Shown one piece after another: positions 1 through 8,382 of a DNA stretch of 64,000 nt (its first letter is position 1; every line of letters begins with the position of its first letter). The notes under the pieces are model-generated. The model was not told where the DNA came from. It saw nothing but the letters and a program-made list of their open reading frames with translations, and made no database searches. A program made the position numbers and the translations under genes. The DNA lies in contig JAHCAY010000001.1 in the NCBI GenBank assembly GCA_019634575.1, positions 2,790,001-2,854,000 on the forward strand, in the 5' to 3' direction. This DNA comes from Candidatus Didemnitutus sp. (lineage in GTDB: Bacteria; Verrucomicrobiota; Verrucomicrobiia; Opitutales; Opitutaceae).

Positions 1-2110
1 CCTTGTTGTCGGCGAAGTAGCGCTCGATCGAGAGGTCGATCGAGTTGGCCGCCCAAGGCTTCAGGTTGGGATTACCGCCGCCGCCGCTCCACGGGCTGTT
101 GGTCGAGGAGGCAGCGAAGGTCGGGTCGTAGCTCCAGGTGCGGGAGGCGCGCATATCATACATGCGCGGACGGGCATACTGGCGGGCGACGCTGAAGCGG
201 ACGAGGGTGCTCTCGGCGACCTTGAAGTTGAGCGCCGCGTTCGGGGCGGCCTGGTTGTAGGTCGCGCCGGCGGAGACCGGGTTCAGGTCGTTGCCGCTGG
301 CGGAGAAGCCCTTCGACTTTTGGTCGGTGTGGATGCCACGGACGCCGATGTTGCCGGTGACCGGGATGCCGCCCCAGTTCGTCTCGAGGTTGAACTGGAC
401 GTAGGCTTGGGAGATCTTCTCGTCGACGTCGTAGCGGTTGGCGACGATGCCGGTGTCGTTGTTGGCGGTGAAGCCGTAGATGTTGCTGTTGAGCGCGGCG
501 AGCGGGTCGAAGGCGTAGACCTGACCGAGGCCGAGGAAGCTGAGGTCGGTCGTGCCGATCTTGGCGGGGAGCGGCAGGGTGACCTGGCTGTTCGGGCTGT
601 TGATGTAGCCGGAGGGGCCTTCACCTTCGCGCTTGTAGCGGTCGGAGTAGAAGGCGCCGACCTCGACGTCCTTGAAGACGGCGGGAAGGGTGTGGCGCGT
701 GGAGGCCTTGATCTGGCCGAGTTCGTCCTTCGACTTGAAGTATTTCAGGTAGCCATACATGCCGCCGCCGGGGAGCGAATCCGGGCCCCAGCCTTGCGGG
801 TCGGAGAGCTTGAGGATGCTGCCATCGGCGTAGCTCTTGGTGGGAGTGATGGTCGGGATGCCGCCGGGGACGAGCTTGACCGTCACGGTGTCGGCCGTGG
901 TGAACGGCGTGCCGCGCTGGCTGAGGCCGGCGTAGGTCTCGAGGTTCTGGTCGGTGCGCGAGATCTTGGAGTAACCGCCGTCGATCTCGATCGGCCAGTC
1001 GGACTTCTCGTTGATCTTGAGGTTGGCACCGATGGCGAGCGGGGAGGCGTCGCGCACGAACACGTCGTTGCGGACGATCGGCATGACGTTGGTGAGGGTG
1101 GCGTTCGTGATGAGGCCGTTGGTCACCGTGTAGCCGGGCTGGAGGGAAGCGGAGCTCCAGAAGGCCAGCGGAATTTCCATGCCGCGGAGGAGCTGCTTTT
1201 CCTGGAAGTCGGATTTGAAGAGGTCGATCTTCGCGTGGATGTGCTCGTTGGGCTTGAGCTCGACGACGAGCATCAGGCTCTTGCGGTCGAGGATCGAGTT
1301 GCGGACATAGGACTTCGTGCCGCCGAGGGCGAAGTTGCCGCTGCCGTCGGTCGGGTAGCCCCACGCCTGGAATTGCTGACCGGCCCAGGGCGTCTTCGAG
1401 TAGGTGACGCCGAGACCGATGCCGACCTTGCCGTCGGCCAGCTGGTCAATGTAGGTCATGCCGAAGCGCTCGCCCTTCGAGCTGATGCCGGGCGTGAGCT
1501 GGCCGAGCTGATTCCATTGATAGTAGCCGTTCACGTTGACCTGACGCTTGCCCTTGGAGAGGGGGTTGTAGGTCTGCATGTCGATCGTGCCGCCGATGCC
1601 GGCGCTGGTGAGGCGCGCTTCGGGGGTCTTGTAAACCGTGACGCCGTCGAAGAGCTCGGCCGGGTATTGGTCGAACTCGAGGGCGCGGTTCAGATTGGTC
1701 GAGACCTGCTCGCGACCGCCGAGCGTGCCGACGGTGAAGTCGGCGGCGAGACCGCGGAGGCTGATCTGCTGGCTGCGGCCGTTCGTGCGCTGCGCGGCGA
1801 GACCGGGCAGGCGAGTGAGGGCGTCGGCGATGGAGACGTCCGGCAGTTTGCCGAGGTCTTCCGGCGCGATCACTTCCGTGATGCTGACGGCGCTCTGCTT
1901 CTTGTCCGCAGCGGCCGCGAGCGATCCGCTGAAGCCGGCGCGAACCTTGTAGGCATCGAGAATGACGACATCGTCGTCTTTCTTCTTCTCGTCTGCCGGA
2001 GCGGCCGTCGCTTGCGCGTAGGCTGACATGGCCGTCTGCGAAAGCAGCAGGCCGGCGACCAGTCCTCGATAGAGGAACCGGCGCGATTTCTGATGGTTGT
2101 GGGTGTGCAT
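1..2110 (-). CDS. TonB-dependent outer-membrane receptor, C-terminus cut by window edge
   Basis: Outer-membrane active-transport receptor driven by TonB. The visible 703 residues begin with a signal peptide (about 1-33, ending SAYAQ). A plug domain follows with the motif APEDLGKLPDVSIADAL at about 82-98 and a SLRGL motif near 117-121. This plug signature is characteristic of the Xanthomonas/Caulobacter subclass of TonB receptors. The rest is beta-barrel sequence, and the barrel end lies outside the window. The ATG start gives a clean signal peptide. The gene is divergent from a secreted amylase-esterase, so a maltodextrin or other alpha-glucan is the likely ligand; that is inference from context only. 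Confidence 0.93.
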   Translation of the reverse strand, partial: MHTHNHQKSRRFLYRGLVAGLLLSQTAMSAYAQATAAPADEKKKDDDVVILDAYKVRAGFSGSLAAAADKKQSAVSITEVIAPEDLGKLPDVSIADALTRLPGLAAQRTNGRSQQISLRGLAADFTVGTLGGREQVSTNLNRALEFDQYPAELFDGVTVYKTPEARLTSAGIGGTIDMQTYNPLSKGKRQVNVNGYYQWNQLGQLTPGISSKGERFGMTYIDQLADGKVGIGLGVTYSKTPWAGQQFQAWGYPTDGSGNFALGGTKSYVRNSILDRKSLMLVVELKPNEHIHAKIDLFKSDFQEKQLLRGMEIPLAFWSSASLQPGYTVTNGLITNATLTNVMPIVRNDVFVRDASPLAIGANLKINEKSDWPIEIDGGYSKISRTDQNLETYAGLSQRGTPFTTADTVTVKLVPGGIPTITPTKSYADGSILKLSDPQGWGPDSLPGGGMYGYLKYFKSKDELGQIKASTRHTLPAVFKDVEVGAFYSDRYKREGEGPSGYINSPNSQVTLPLPAKIGTTDLSFLGLGQVYAFDPLAALNSNIYGFTANNDTGIVANRYDVDEKISQAYVQFNLETNWGGIPVTGNIGVRGIHTDQKSKGFSASGNDLNPVSAGATYNQAAPNAALNFKVAESTLVRFSVARQYARPRMYDMRASRTWSYDPTFAASSTNSPWSGGGGNPNLKPWAANSIDLSIERYFADNK

Positions 2111-2310
2111 GGTGGGGGGATAAAAGCCAACAGCAAAGAGGGTGGGGAGGGGTTAACAGCGAGCGGCGGACAGCAACCGCCTTTCTTGACCGTGCGACAA
2201 AACTCCGATTCGCCGCCGCTCGCGACTGGGTTTCGTCGCAGAAAACCGAGATGGTTCGGACAACTCTTAGATGACGACCGCCCCGGTCCTCGGCCCGCTC
2301 CACCGGAGAG

Positions 2311-2344
2311 AAAACGGCTATTTTCCCTCTGAAACCGCCGTTTT
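2311..2344. promoter_or_regulatory. Inverted repeat in divergent receptor/amylase promoter region
   Basis: The 379-base gap between the receptor and amylase starts holds no gene. It contains an 8-base perfect inverted repeat, AAAACGGC and GCCGTTTT, with arm starts 26 bases apart and an AT-richer centre. Its position between divergent carbohydrate genes fits an operator for a shared regulator, but no regulator gene is adjacent and no known consensus was recognised. Confidence 0.3.
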
Positions 2345-2489
2345 GATCCCGCGAGAGAGCGCGCTCCACTCCGCACCGACGCGATCAGCTCGGTCCGGTT
2401 TTCCTAAGATTTTTCCCGGCCTTGGAAGTCTTCTCGCGCCCGCGCCGTTTGACCCGCCCGCTGCCCTGCGAGACCTTGCCGCTCTCCCC

Positions 2490-5400
2490 ATGACGTCCCA
2501 CCCCTCGTTCCGTCCGTGGCGCGCCTGCGCTGCGCTGTGGTTGTTTTTGGCCGCCGTCGTCGCCCCGGCCCAGACCGTCGCTCCGATCGTCGTGCCGCGC
2601 TTCACCCATCCCGGCGCCGGCCAGACCATCTACATCCTGATGCCCGACCGCTTCGCTAACGGTTCCACCGCCAACGACACCGGCGGCATCCCCGGCGGCC
2701 CTGAAGAGCACGGCTTCGATCCGACGCGCACCGGCTACTACCAAGGCGGCGACTTCCCCGGCCTCATCGGCAAACTCGACTACATCGCCGGCCTCAACGT
2801 CACCACCGTCTGGACGACCCCTCCCTTCAAGAACAACCCCGTCCAATCCGGCAGCGCCGGCTACCACGGTTACTGGATCAACGACTTCCTCAACGTCGAT
2901 CCTCACCTCGGCACCAACGCCGACTACCGCACCTTCGTCTCGCAAGCCCACGCCCGCGGCCTCCGCGTCTACCTCGACATCGTCGTCAACCACACCGGCG
3001 ACGTCATCACCAACGCCGAAAACAAATTCTCCTACATCGACACGAAAACCTTCCCCACGCGCGACGCCTCCGGTCACCCCTTCGACGAGCGCGCCGTCGC
3101 CTACAACGGCCTGAACGACCCCGCCACGTTTCCGGCTCTCGACGCAAAAACCTCCTTCGCCCGCCCGCCCGTGCTCCCGCCCGGCAAGGAGCACCTCAAA
3201 AACCCCGAGTGGCTCAACGACGTCACGCTCTACCACAACCGCGGCAACTCCACCTTCGCCGGCGAGAGCGCCACGCGCGGCGACTTCGGCGGCCTCGACG
3301 ATCTCTTCACCGAGCACCCGCGCGTCGTTCGCGGCTTCATCGACATCTTCGGCCACTGGCTCGAGCAAGGCGTCGACGGCTTCCGCATCGACACCATGCG
3401 CCACGTCAACGCCGCCTTCTGGCAAGCCTTTAACCCCGCAATGCGCGCCAAAGCCCGCGCCCTCGGCCGCCCCGACTTCATCCAATTCGGCGAAGTCATG
3501 CAGGCCGCCATCGACGTCTCTCACCTCGCCGAATTCTCGACGAACACCATGGCCGCCGACGCCACGACCGATTTCTCCTTCGCCGGCGCCGCCCGCAAAT
3601 ACATCTCCCAAGGCGCCCCCGCCGCCGGCCTCGCCGACTTCTTCGCCCGCGACGACTACTACACCGACCACGACAGCAACGTCCACTCGTCCGTCACGCT
3701 CCTCGGCAACTACGACATCGCGCGCTGGGGCTATTTCATCTCGCAGGACAACCCCGGCGCCTCGCTCGACCAACTCGCCGACCTCGCCCGCCTCGGCCAC
3801 GGCCTGATGTATTTCGTCCGCGGCATGCCCGTCCTCCACTATGGCGACGAACAAGGCATGATCGGTGCCGGCGGCGACGACCAGCAGGCCCGCGAGACGA
3901 TGTTCCCCTCTCACGTCCCCGCCTACGTGAATGCCAAACTCCTCGCGACGAAGCGCACCGGCGCCGACGACAAGTTCGACCCCACGCACCCCTTCTACCG
4001 CCTCTTCGCCCAACTCGGCCAACTCCGCAAAGACCACGCCGCGCTCCGCACCGGCGCGATGATCGTGCGCCCCACGGCCGAACCGTCCGTCTTCGCCTTC
4101 TCGCGCCTCGACCGCGCCGAACGCGTCGAATACCTCGCCGCCTTCAACGCCTCGCGCACCACACCGCTCACCGTCACCGTCCCCACGAGCCAGCCCGCCG
4201 GCGCAACCTTCGCCCCGCTGTTCGACTCCGCCTCGACGCCAGGCAGCCCGCGACCTCCGGGCGCGGGTTCTCCCGCCGTCACCGACCCGCGCTCGGAGAT
4301 CGCGGGCTACCCGTCGACACCGCTCGCCGCCGACGCCACCGGCTCCGTGCGCCTCACGCTCGCGCCGCTCAGCTTCGCCCTCTGGCGCGCCGATCGCCCG
4401 CTGGCCGCACCCGCCACCGCGCCGACCATCGCCCTCGTCACGCCCGCCAGCGGCGCCACGCTCACCTTCACGTCGCGCGAGAGCGACGACCTCGTCTTCC
4501 CCAACCGCCGCGAAATCCGCGCCGAAGTCACCAACACCGACGGCGTCGCCGAAGTCACGTTCACGATGACCCGCGCCTCACGCCCCGGCCAAGTCGAGTT
4601 GCTCGGCACCGACGACGCGCCGCCCTACCGCGTCTTCTGGGCGCCGCCCGCCGACCTCGCGCCGGACGAGAAACTCGAATTCACCGCCACCGTGAACGAC
4701 CTGCGCGGCCACGTCGCCGCCGCAAAAATCTCCGACCTCACCGTCGTGCCCGCCAAGGGCCAGCCGATCCAATTCGGCATCGCCCACGCGCAGTGCCCGA
4801 CCTTCACCGCCCAACCGCCCGCGCAACTCGCCGTCGATTTCGGCGCCGAGTTGAAGCTCACCGCCGCCGCCACCGGCTCCGGCGACCTCGAATACCAGTG
4901 GTTCTGCAACGGCGAACTCATTCCCGGCGCCACCGCCGTGACCTACGTCGTCCCGCACGCCGTCACCGCGCACAGCGGCAGCTACCGCGTCGCCGTGCAC
5001 AACCTCGCCGGCACCACGCTCAGCGCCGAAACGCGCGTCACCGTCGGCACCGCCCGCCTCGAACGCCGCGTCGCATTTCCGTCCCGCTTCGCCGACCCGC
5101 GCACCATCGACGTCTGGCTGCCGCCCGGCTACGACGCGAACGCCGCCGAGCGTTACCCGGTGATTTATTTTCACGACGGCCAGAATCTCTTCGACCCGCG
5201 TCTCGCCTACGGCGGCGCGACGTGGGGCATCGACGAAGCCATGCACCGCCTCATCGCCGCCGGCAAAACGCGCGGTGCCATCGTCGTCGGCCTCTGGAAC
5301 AACGGCCTCACCCGCTTCCCCGAATACATGCCGCGCAAGGCCGTCACCACGCCCGATCTCGGTTTCGGCGTCGGGAACCAACGCCTGCCCGCCACGGCAA

Positions 5401-5858
5401 TCCGCTCCGACGATTACCTGAAGTTCATCGTCGAGGAACTGAAGCCCTTCATCGACCGCACCTATCGCACGCTGCCAGACCGCGCGCACACCAGCATCGC
5501 CGGCTCCAGCATGGGCGGCCTCATCTCCGGCTACGCGCTCGCCGAATACCCGAACGTCTTCGGCGCCGCCGCGTGCGTCTCCACGCATTGGCCCGCCGGC
5601 GACGGCTGCGTGGTCGACTACTTCGCGCAACACCTGCCGCGCGCCGGCGCGCACCGCCTCTACTTCGACTACGGCACCGCGACGCTCGACGCCGCCTACG
5701 AGCCCTTCCAGCAACGCATGGACGCCGCCCTGCTCACGCTCGGCTACATCGAAGGTCGCGACTGGCTCACCAAGAAATTCTCCGGTGCCGAGCACAACGA
5801 AAAGTCCTGGTCCGCCCGCGTCGACCAGCCGCTCGAGTTCCTCCTCGCGACGCCCTAG
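2490..5858 (+). CDS. Secreted GH13 alpha-amylase fused to Ig-like domains and a C-terminal esterase
   Basis: 1122-residue secreted enzyme. A signal peptide (about 1-29) is followed by a GH13 barrel with DIVVNH near 162-167, FRID with the expected nucleophile D301, and FGE with the expected acid/base E335. The fourth conserved region reads LLGNYD (Y408, D409), where most family members have NHD. Residues about 650-850 form Ig-like modules; the second (about 770-854) is a typical YQW...SGSYRV fold. The C-terminus (about 855-1122) is an alpha/beta-hydrolase of the esterase D type, with YFHDGQN and GSSMG (likely nucleophile S1007). ATG 2490 was chosen because it begins the signal peptide; upstream in-frame sequence is not protein-like. 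It probably degrades alpha-glucans, perhaps esterified ones, for uptake by the divergent TonB receptor. Confidence 0.93.
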   Translation: MTSHPSFRPWRACAALWLFLAAVVAPAQTVAPIVVPRFTHPGAGQTIYILMPDRFANGSTANDTGGIPGGPEEHGFDPTRTGYYQGGDFPGLIGKLDYIAGLNVTTVWTTPPFKNNPVQSGSAGYHGYWINDFLNVDPHLGTNADYRTFVSQAHARGLRVYLDIVVNHTGDVITNAENKFSYIDTKTFPTRDASGHPFDERAVAYNGLNDPATFPALDAKTSFARPPVLPPGKEHLKNPEWLNDVTLYHNRGNSTFAGESATRGDFGGLDDLFTEHPRVVRGFIDIFGHWLEQGVDGFRIDTMRHVNAAFWQAFNPAMRAKARALGRPDFIQFGEVMQAAIDVSHLAEFSTNTMAADATTDFSFAGAARKYISQGAPAAGLADFFARDDYYTDHDSNVHSSVTLLGNYDIARWGYFISQDNPGASLDQLADLARLGHGLMYFVRGMPVLHYGDEQGMIGAGGDDQQARETMFPSHVPAYVNAKLLATKRTGADDKFDPTHPFYRLFAQLGQLRKDHAALRTGAMIVRPTAEPSVFAFSRLDRAERVEYLAAFNASRTTPLTVTVPTSQPAGATFAPLFDSASTPGSPRPPGAGSPAVTDPRSEIAGYPSTPLAADATGSVRLTLAPLSFALWRADRPLAAPATAPTIALVTPASGATLTFTSRESDDLVFPNRREIRAEVTNTDGVAEVTFTMTRASRPGQVELLGTDDAPPYRVFWAPPADLAPDEKLEFTATVNDLRGHVAAAKISDLTVVPAKGQPIQFGIAHAQCPTFTAQPPAQLAVDFGAELKLTAAATGSGDLEYQWFCNGELIPGATAVTYVVPHAVTAHSGSYRVAVHNLAGTTLSAETRVTVGTARLERRVAFPSRFADPRTIDVWLPPGYDANAAERYPVIYFHDGQNLFDPRLAYGGATWGIDEAMHRLIAAGKTRGAIVVGLWNNGLTRFPEYMPRKAVTTPDLGFGVGNQRLPATAIRSDDYLKFIVEELKPFIDRTYRTLPDRAHTSIAGSSMGGLISGYALAEYPNVFGAAACVSTHWPAGDGCVVDYFAQHLPRAGAHRLYFDYGTATLDAAYEPFQQRMDAALLTLGYIEGRDWLTKKFSGAEHNEKSWSARVDQPLEFLLATP
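4242..4311. repeat. REP-like inverted repeat pair (family A) inside the amylase coding sequence
   Basis: Two 28-base arms (4242-4269 and 4284-4311) in inverted orientation with a 14-base spacer. The right arm resembles intergenic copies at 46674-46700, 48165-48191 and 52080-52106; the left arm is nearly the reverse complement of the same core. The element is translated in frame as a Pro/Gly/Ser-rich stretch near the end of the amylase domain, consistent with insertion in a tolerant loop. Confidence 0.75.
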
Positions 5859-5860
5859 CG

Positions 5861-5885
5861 CCGGCTTCCCGCCGGTTCTTTTCTC
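5861..5885 (+). terminator. Possible weak terminator after the amylase gene
   Basis: Just after the amylase stop codon: stem CCGGC, loop TTCCC, stem GCCGG, then the T-rich tract TTCTTTTCT. The stem is only 5 bases, so this is tentative. It lies between convergent genes, where a terminator is expected. Confidence 0.4.
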
Positions 5886-5938
5886 CGCCCGTCATCGCGA
5901 ACCCGATACCGTCGGGCGTGGCGATCCAGCCGTCTTTC

Positions 5939-6130
5939 TCAGAAAATCGTGTAGATGAACGGCGCCAGCCCGCTGCCGCCGAGCACCACGAGCACGCCGG
6001 CCAGCAGCAGCACGATGATGATCGGTGTGAGCCACCACTTCTTGTTGTTCCGCGCGAAATCCCAGAACTCCCGGAAAAACCCGCGCTGTTCCTGCGCGGC
6101 TTGTTGCTCGAATTCGTTCGGGGCTTTCAC
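5939..6130 (-). CDS. DUF5989-type small membrane protein
   Basis: 63-residue protein with a charged amphipathic N-terminus (FFREFWDFARNNKKWWL) followed by one transmembrane helix at about 35-60. Size and sequence match the DUF5989 family, which is regularly found next to SxtJ-like and carbamoyltransferase genes. It starts 4 bases after the stop of the SxtJ-like gene, so it is the last gene of that operon. Function is unknown; it is probably a membrane partner of the module. Confidence 0.85.
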   Translation of the reverse strand: MKAPNEFEQQAAQEQRGFFREFWDFARNNKKWWLTPIIIVLLLAGVLVVLGGSGLAPFIYTIF

Positions 6131-6133
6131 GGT

Positions 6134-6547
6134 TCAGGATTGGCGGAAGTAGCTCGCGGCGCGCGGCGCTCCGTCCCGGCGGTGCCAGTAGGAATCAGCG
6201 CGCGATGCGTCGGTTTGCTGCATGGCGTCGTGCCGGCGCAGGCGAAGGAGAAATCCGATCGGAGTCAACACGCCGAAAAACAGCGCCGCCAGCACGACAG
6301 TGGACACGACCCAGCCAACCGGAAAAGTCACCACCATCAGCAGGACGTAGAACCGCCGCAGTCCCTCGCGCCACACCGCGCCTACCGCCGGCACCAGCGC
6401 CGCCGCGATCCAGCATGCGAGCGCCACGCCCGGCCGCTCCTCGAGCCATTGCAGCCAGCCCGCCACGCCGACGAACACCACCCACGCCACCGCGAACACC
6501 AGCAACTGGCGCGGCGCGGGCTGACGATTGATACGGACGAGAGACAT
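6134..6547 (-). CDS. SxtJ-like membrane protein
   Basis: 137-residue protein with hydrophobic segments at about 15-33, 40-57 and 65-95 and a polar C-terminus. Size, the FPVGWVVSTVVL-type segment and gene order match SxtJ-family proteins encoded next to carbamoyltransferases. The start ATG lies 5 bases after the carbamoyltransferase stop. A longer upstream frame exists but would overlap that enzyme and adds non-membrane sequence. The exact biochemical role of SxtJ proteins is not established. Confidence 0.8.
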   Translation of the reverse strand: MSLVRINRQPAPRQLLVFAVAWVVFVGVAGWLQWLEERPGVALACWIAAALVPAVGAVWREGLRRFYVLLMVVTFPVGWVVSTVVLAALFFGVLTPIGFLLRLRRHDAMQQTDASRADSYWHRRDGAPRAASYFRQS

Positions 6548-6552
6548 GGAGC

Positions 6553-8382
6553 TCAGTCGATTTCGAAGTTCCTCAAATGCGCGCGCACATCCACGCGGTT
6601 CGCCGCCGGCTGCTCTTCCTTGCGCAGAATAAAATCCCCGACGACGAGCGCATCCATGTCCGTCGCCATGAAACACCGATAGGCATCCGCTGGCGTGCAG
6701 ACGATCGGCTCGCTGCGCACGTTGAAGCTCGTGTTGATCATCGCCGGACAACCCGTCGCGCGGTGAAACGCCTCGAGCAGCCTCCGGAAACGCGGATGCC
6801 GCTCCGTGTCGACCGTCTGGATGCGCGCGCTGTAGTCGACGTGCGTGATGGCGGGCAAGTCCGAGCGCACCTCGTTCACGCGGGCCAAGCCCGCCGTCGC
6901 ACCCGCGGGCGCGCGCCGCCGTTCCTCGCGCACCGGCGCGACGAGCAGCATGTAGGGACTCTCCACGCCGCGCGGCAGCGCGAAGTGATCCGCCGCGTGC
7001 TCCGCCAGCACCACCGGGGCGAACGGCCGGAACGACTCCCGGAATTTAATCTTCAGGTTCATCGTCGCCTGCATCTCCGCGCGCCGCGCATCGCCGAGAA
7101 TACTGCGCCCACCGAGTGCGCGCGGGCCGTATTCCATGCGGCCTTGCACCCAGCCGACGACCTTGCCGTCCGCGATCAACCGCGCCGTCTCCTCGCACAG
7201 CGCCGCCTCGTCCGCTGCGTGCCGATACACCGCGCCCGCACCGCGTAACGTCGCCTCGATCTCCGCCGCCGCGAAATCCGGCCCGAGCAACGACCCGTGT
7301 TGGCTGTCACGCACACCCGGCACACGCGGCTTCTCCAGCAGCTGATGCCAGACGAACAGCGCCGCACCGAGCGCGCCGCCCGCGTCGCCCGCCGCGGGCT
7401 GGATCCAGATATTCTCGAACGGCCCCTCGCGCAGCAGCCGGCCGTTGCCCACGCAATTCAACGCCACGCCGCCTGCGAGACAGAGGTTTTTCAACCCGGT
7501 CTGCGCGTGGAGCTGCCGCGCCATGCGCAGATAAATTTCCTCGGTCACCTTCTGCACCGACGCCGCGAGATCGAACTCGCGCTCCGTCAACGGCGCTTCC
7601 GGTCGACGCGGCGGCCCGCCGAAGAGCGCGTCGAACTTCCGCGACGTCATCGTCAGCCCGGTGCAGTAGTCGAAATACTCCAGCGCGAGCCGGAACGATC
7701 CATCCGGCCGCAGCTCGACGAGTTTTTCGAGAATGAGATCCACGTAACGCGGCGTGCCGTAGGGCGCGAGGCCCATGAGCTTGTATTCGCCGCTGTTCAC
7801 CTTGAAGCCGCAGAAATACGTGAACGCCGAATACAGCAGCCCGAGCGAGTGGGGGAAACGCAGTTCGTGCGTCAGCTCCACCCGGTTTCCGCGCCCAACG
7901 CCGAGACTCGCGGTCGCCCACTCGCCGACACCATCGACCGTGAGAATCGCCGCCTCGTCGAACGGCGAGGGAAAGAACGCGCTCGCCGCGTGCGCCTCGT
8001 GATGCTCCGTGAACACATAGGGACGCCGATACGCGCCGCCGAGTCCGTCGTTCATCGCGCGCGTGAGCTGCAGTTTTTCATGCAACCACACTGGCGCCGC
8101 CTGGAAGAACGATTTGAAGCCGCGCGGTGCGAACGCGAGGTAGGTCTCGAGCAACCGCTCGAACTTCAGCAGCGGCTTCTCGTAGTAAACGACGTGATCG
8201 ATCTGCGCGGCTGTAAGCCCCGCGCGTCGCAGGCAGAAATCCGCCGCGTGCTGCGGGAAGCGGGCGTCGTGCTTCTTTCGCGTGAAACGCTCCTCCTGCG
8301 CCGCCGCGACGATCTCGCCGTCGATCACCAGCGCCGCTGCCGAGTCGTGGTAGAACGCGGAAATGCCGAGGATCGCCGTCAT
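6553..8382 (-). CDS. Carbamoyltransferase, NodU/CmcH/SxtI family
   Basis: 609-residue enzyme that would transfer a carbamoyl group from carbamoyl phosphate to a hydroxyl on a small molecule or glycan. The N-terminal half has GISAFYHDSAAAL and the conserved EHHEAHAASAFF motif, typical of the Kae1/TsaD-like domain. The C-terminal half has GRMEYGPRALGGRS and FRESFRPFAPVV. Its start overlaps the upstream SGNH gene stop as ATGA, and SxtJ-like and DUF5989 genes follow directly. This gene set recurs in bacteria, usually near polysaccharide or lipid genes. The acceptor cannot be read from sequence. Confidence 0.95.
   Translation of the reverse strand: MTAILGISAFYHDSAAALVIDGEIVAAAQEERFTRKKHDARFPQHAADFCLRRAGLTAAQIDHVVYYEKPLLKFERLLETYLAFAPRGFKSFFQAAPVWLHEKLQLTRAMNDGLGGAYRRPYVFTEHHEAHAASAFFPSPFDEAAILTVDGVGEWATASLGVGRGNRVELTHELRFPHSLGLLYSAFTYFCGFKVNSGEYKLMGLAPYGTPRYVDLILEKLVELRPDGSFRLALEYFDYCTGLTMTSRKFDALFGGPPRRPEAPLTEREFDLAASVQKVTEEIYLRMARQLHAQTGLKNLCLAGGVALNCVGNGRLLREGPFENIWIQPAAGDAGGALGAALFVWHQLLEKPRVPGVRDSQHGSLLGPDFAAAEIEATLRGAGAVYRHAADEAALCEETARLIADGKVVGWVQGRMEYGPRALGGRSILGDARRAEMQATMNLKIKFRESFRPFAPVVLAEHAADHFALPRGVESPYMLLVAPVREERRRAPAGATAGLARVNEVRSDLPAITHVDYSARIQTVDTERHPRFRRLLEAFHRATGCPAMINTSFNVRSEPIVCTPADAYRCFMATDMDALVVGDFILRKEEQPAANRVDVRAHLRNFEID

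Noticed and set aside
320..2026. Long open frame opposite the TonB receptor, and similar long antisense frames across the window
   Set aside because: High GC leaves few stops on the opposite strand. These products are Val/Glu/Ala- or Arg/Pro-rich without motifs, while the sense strand has clear families.
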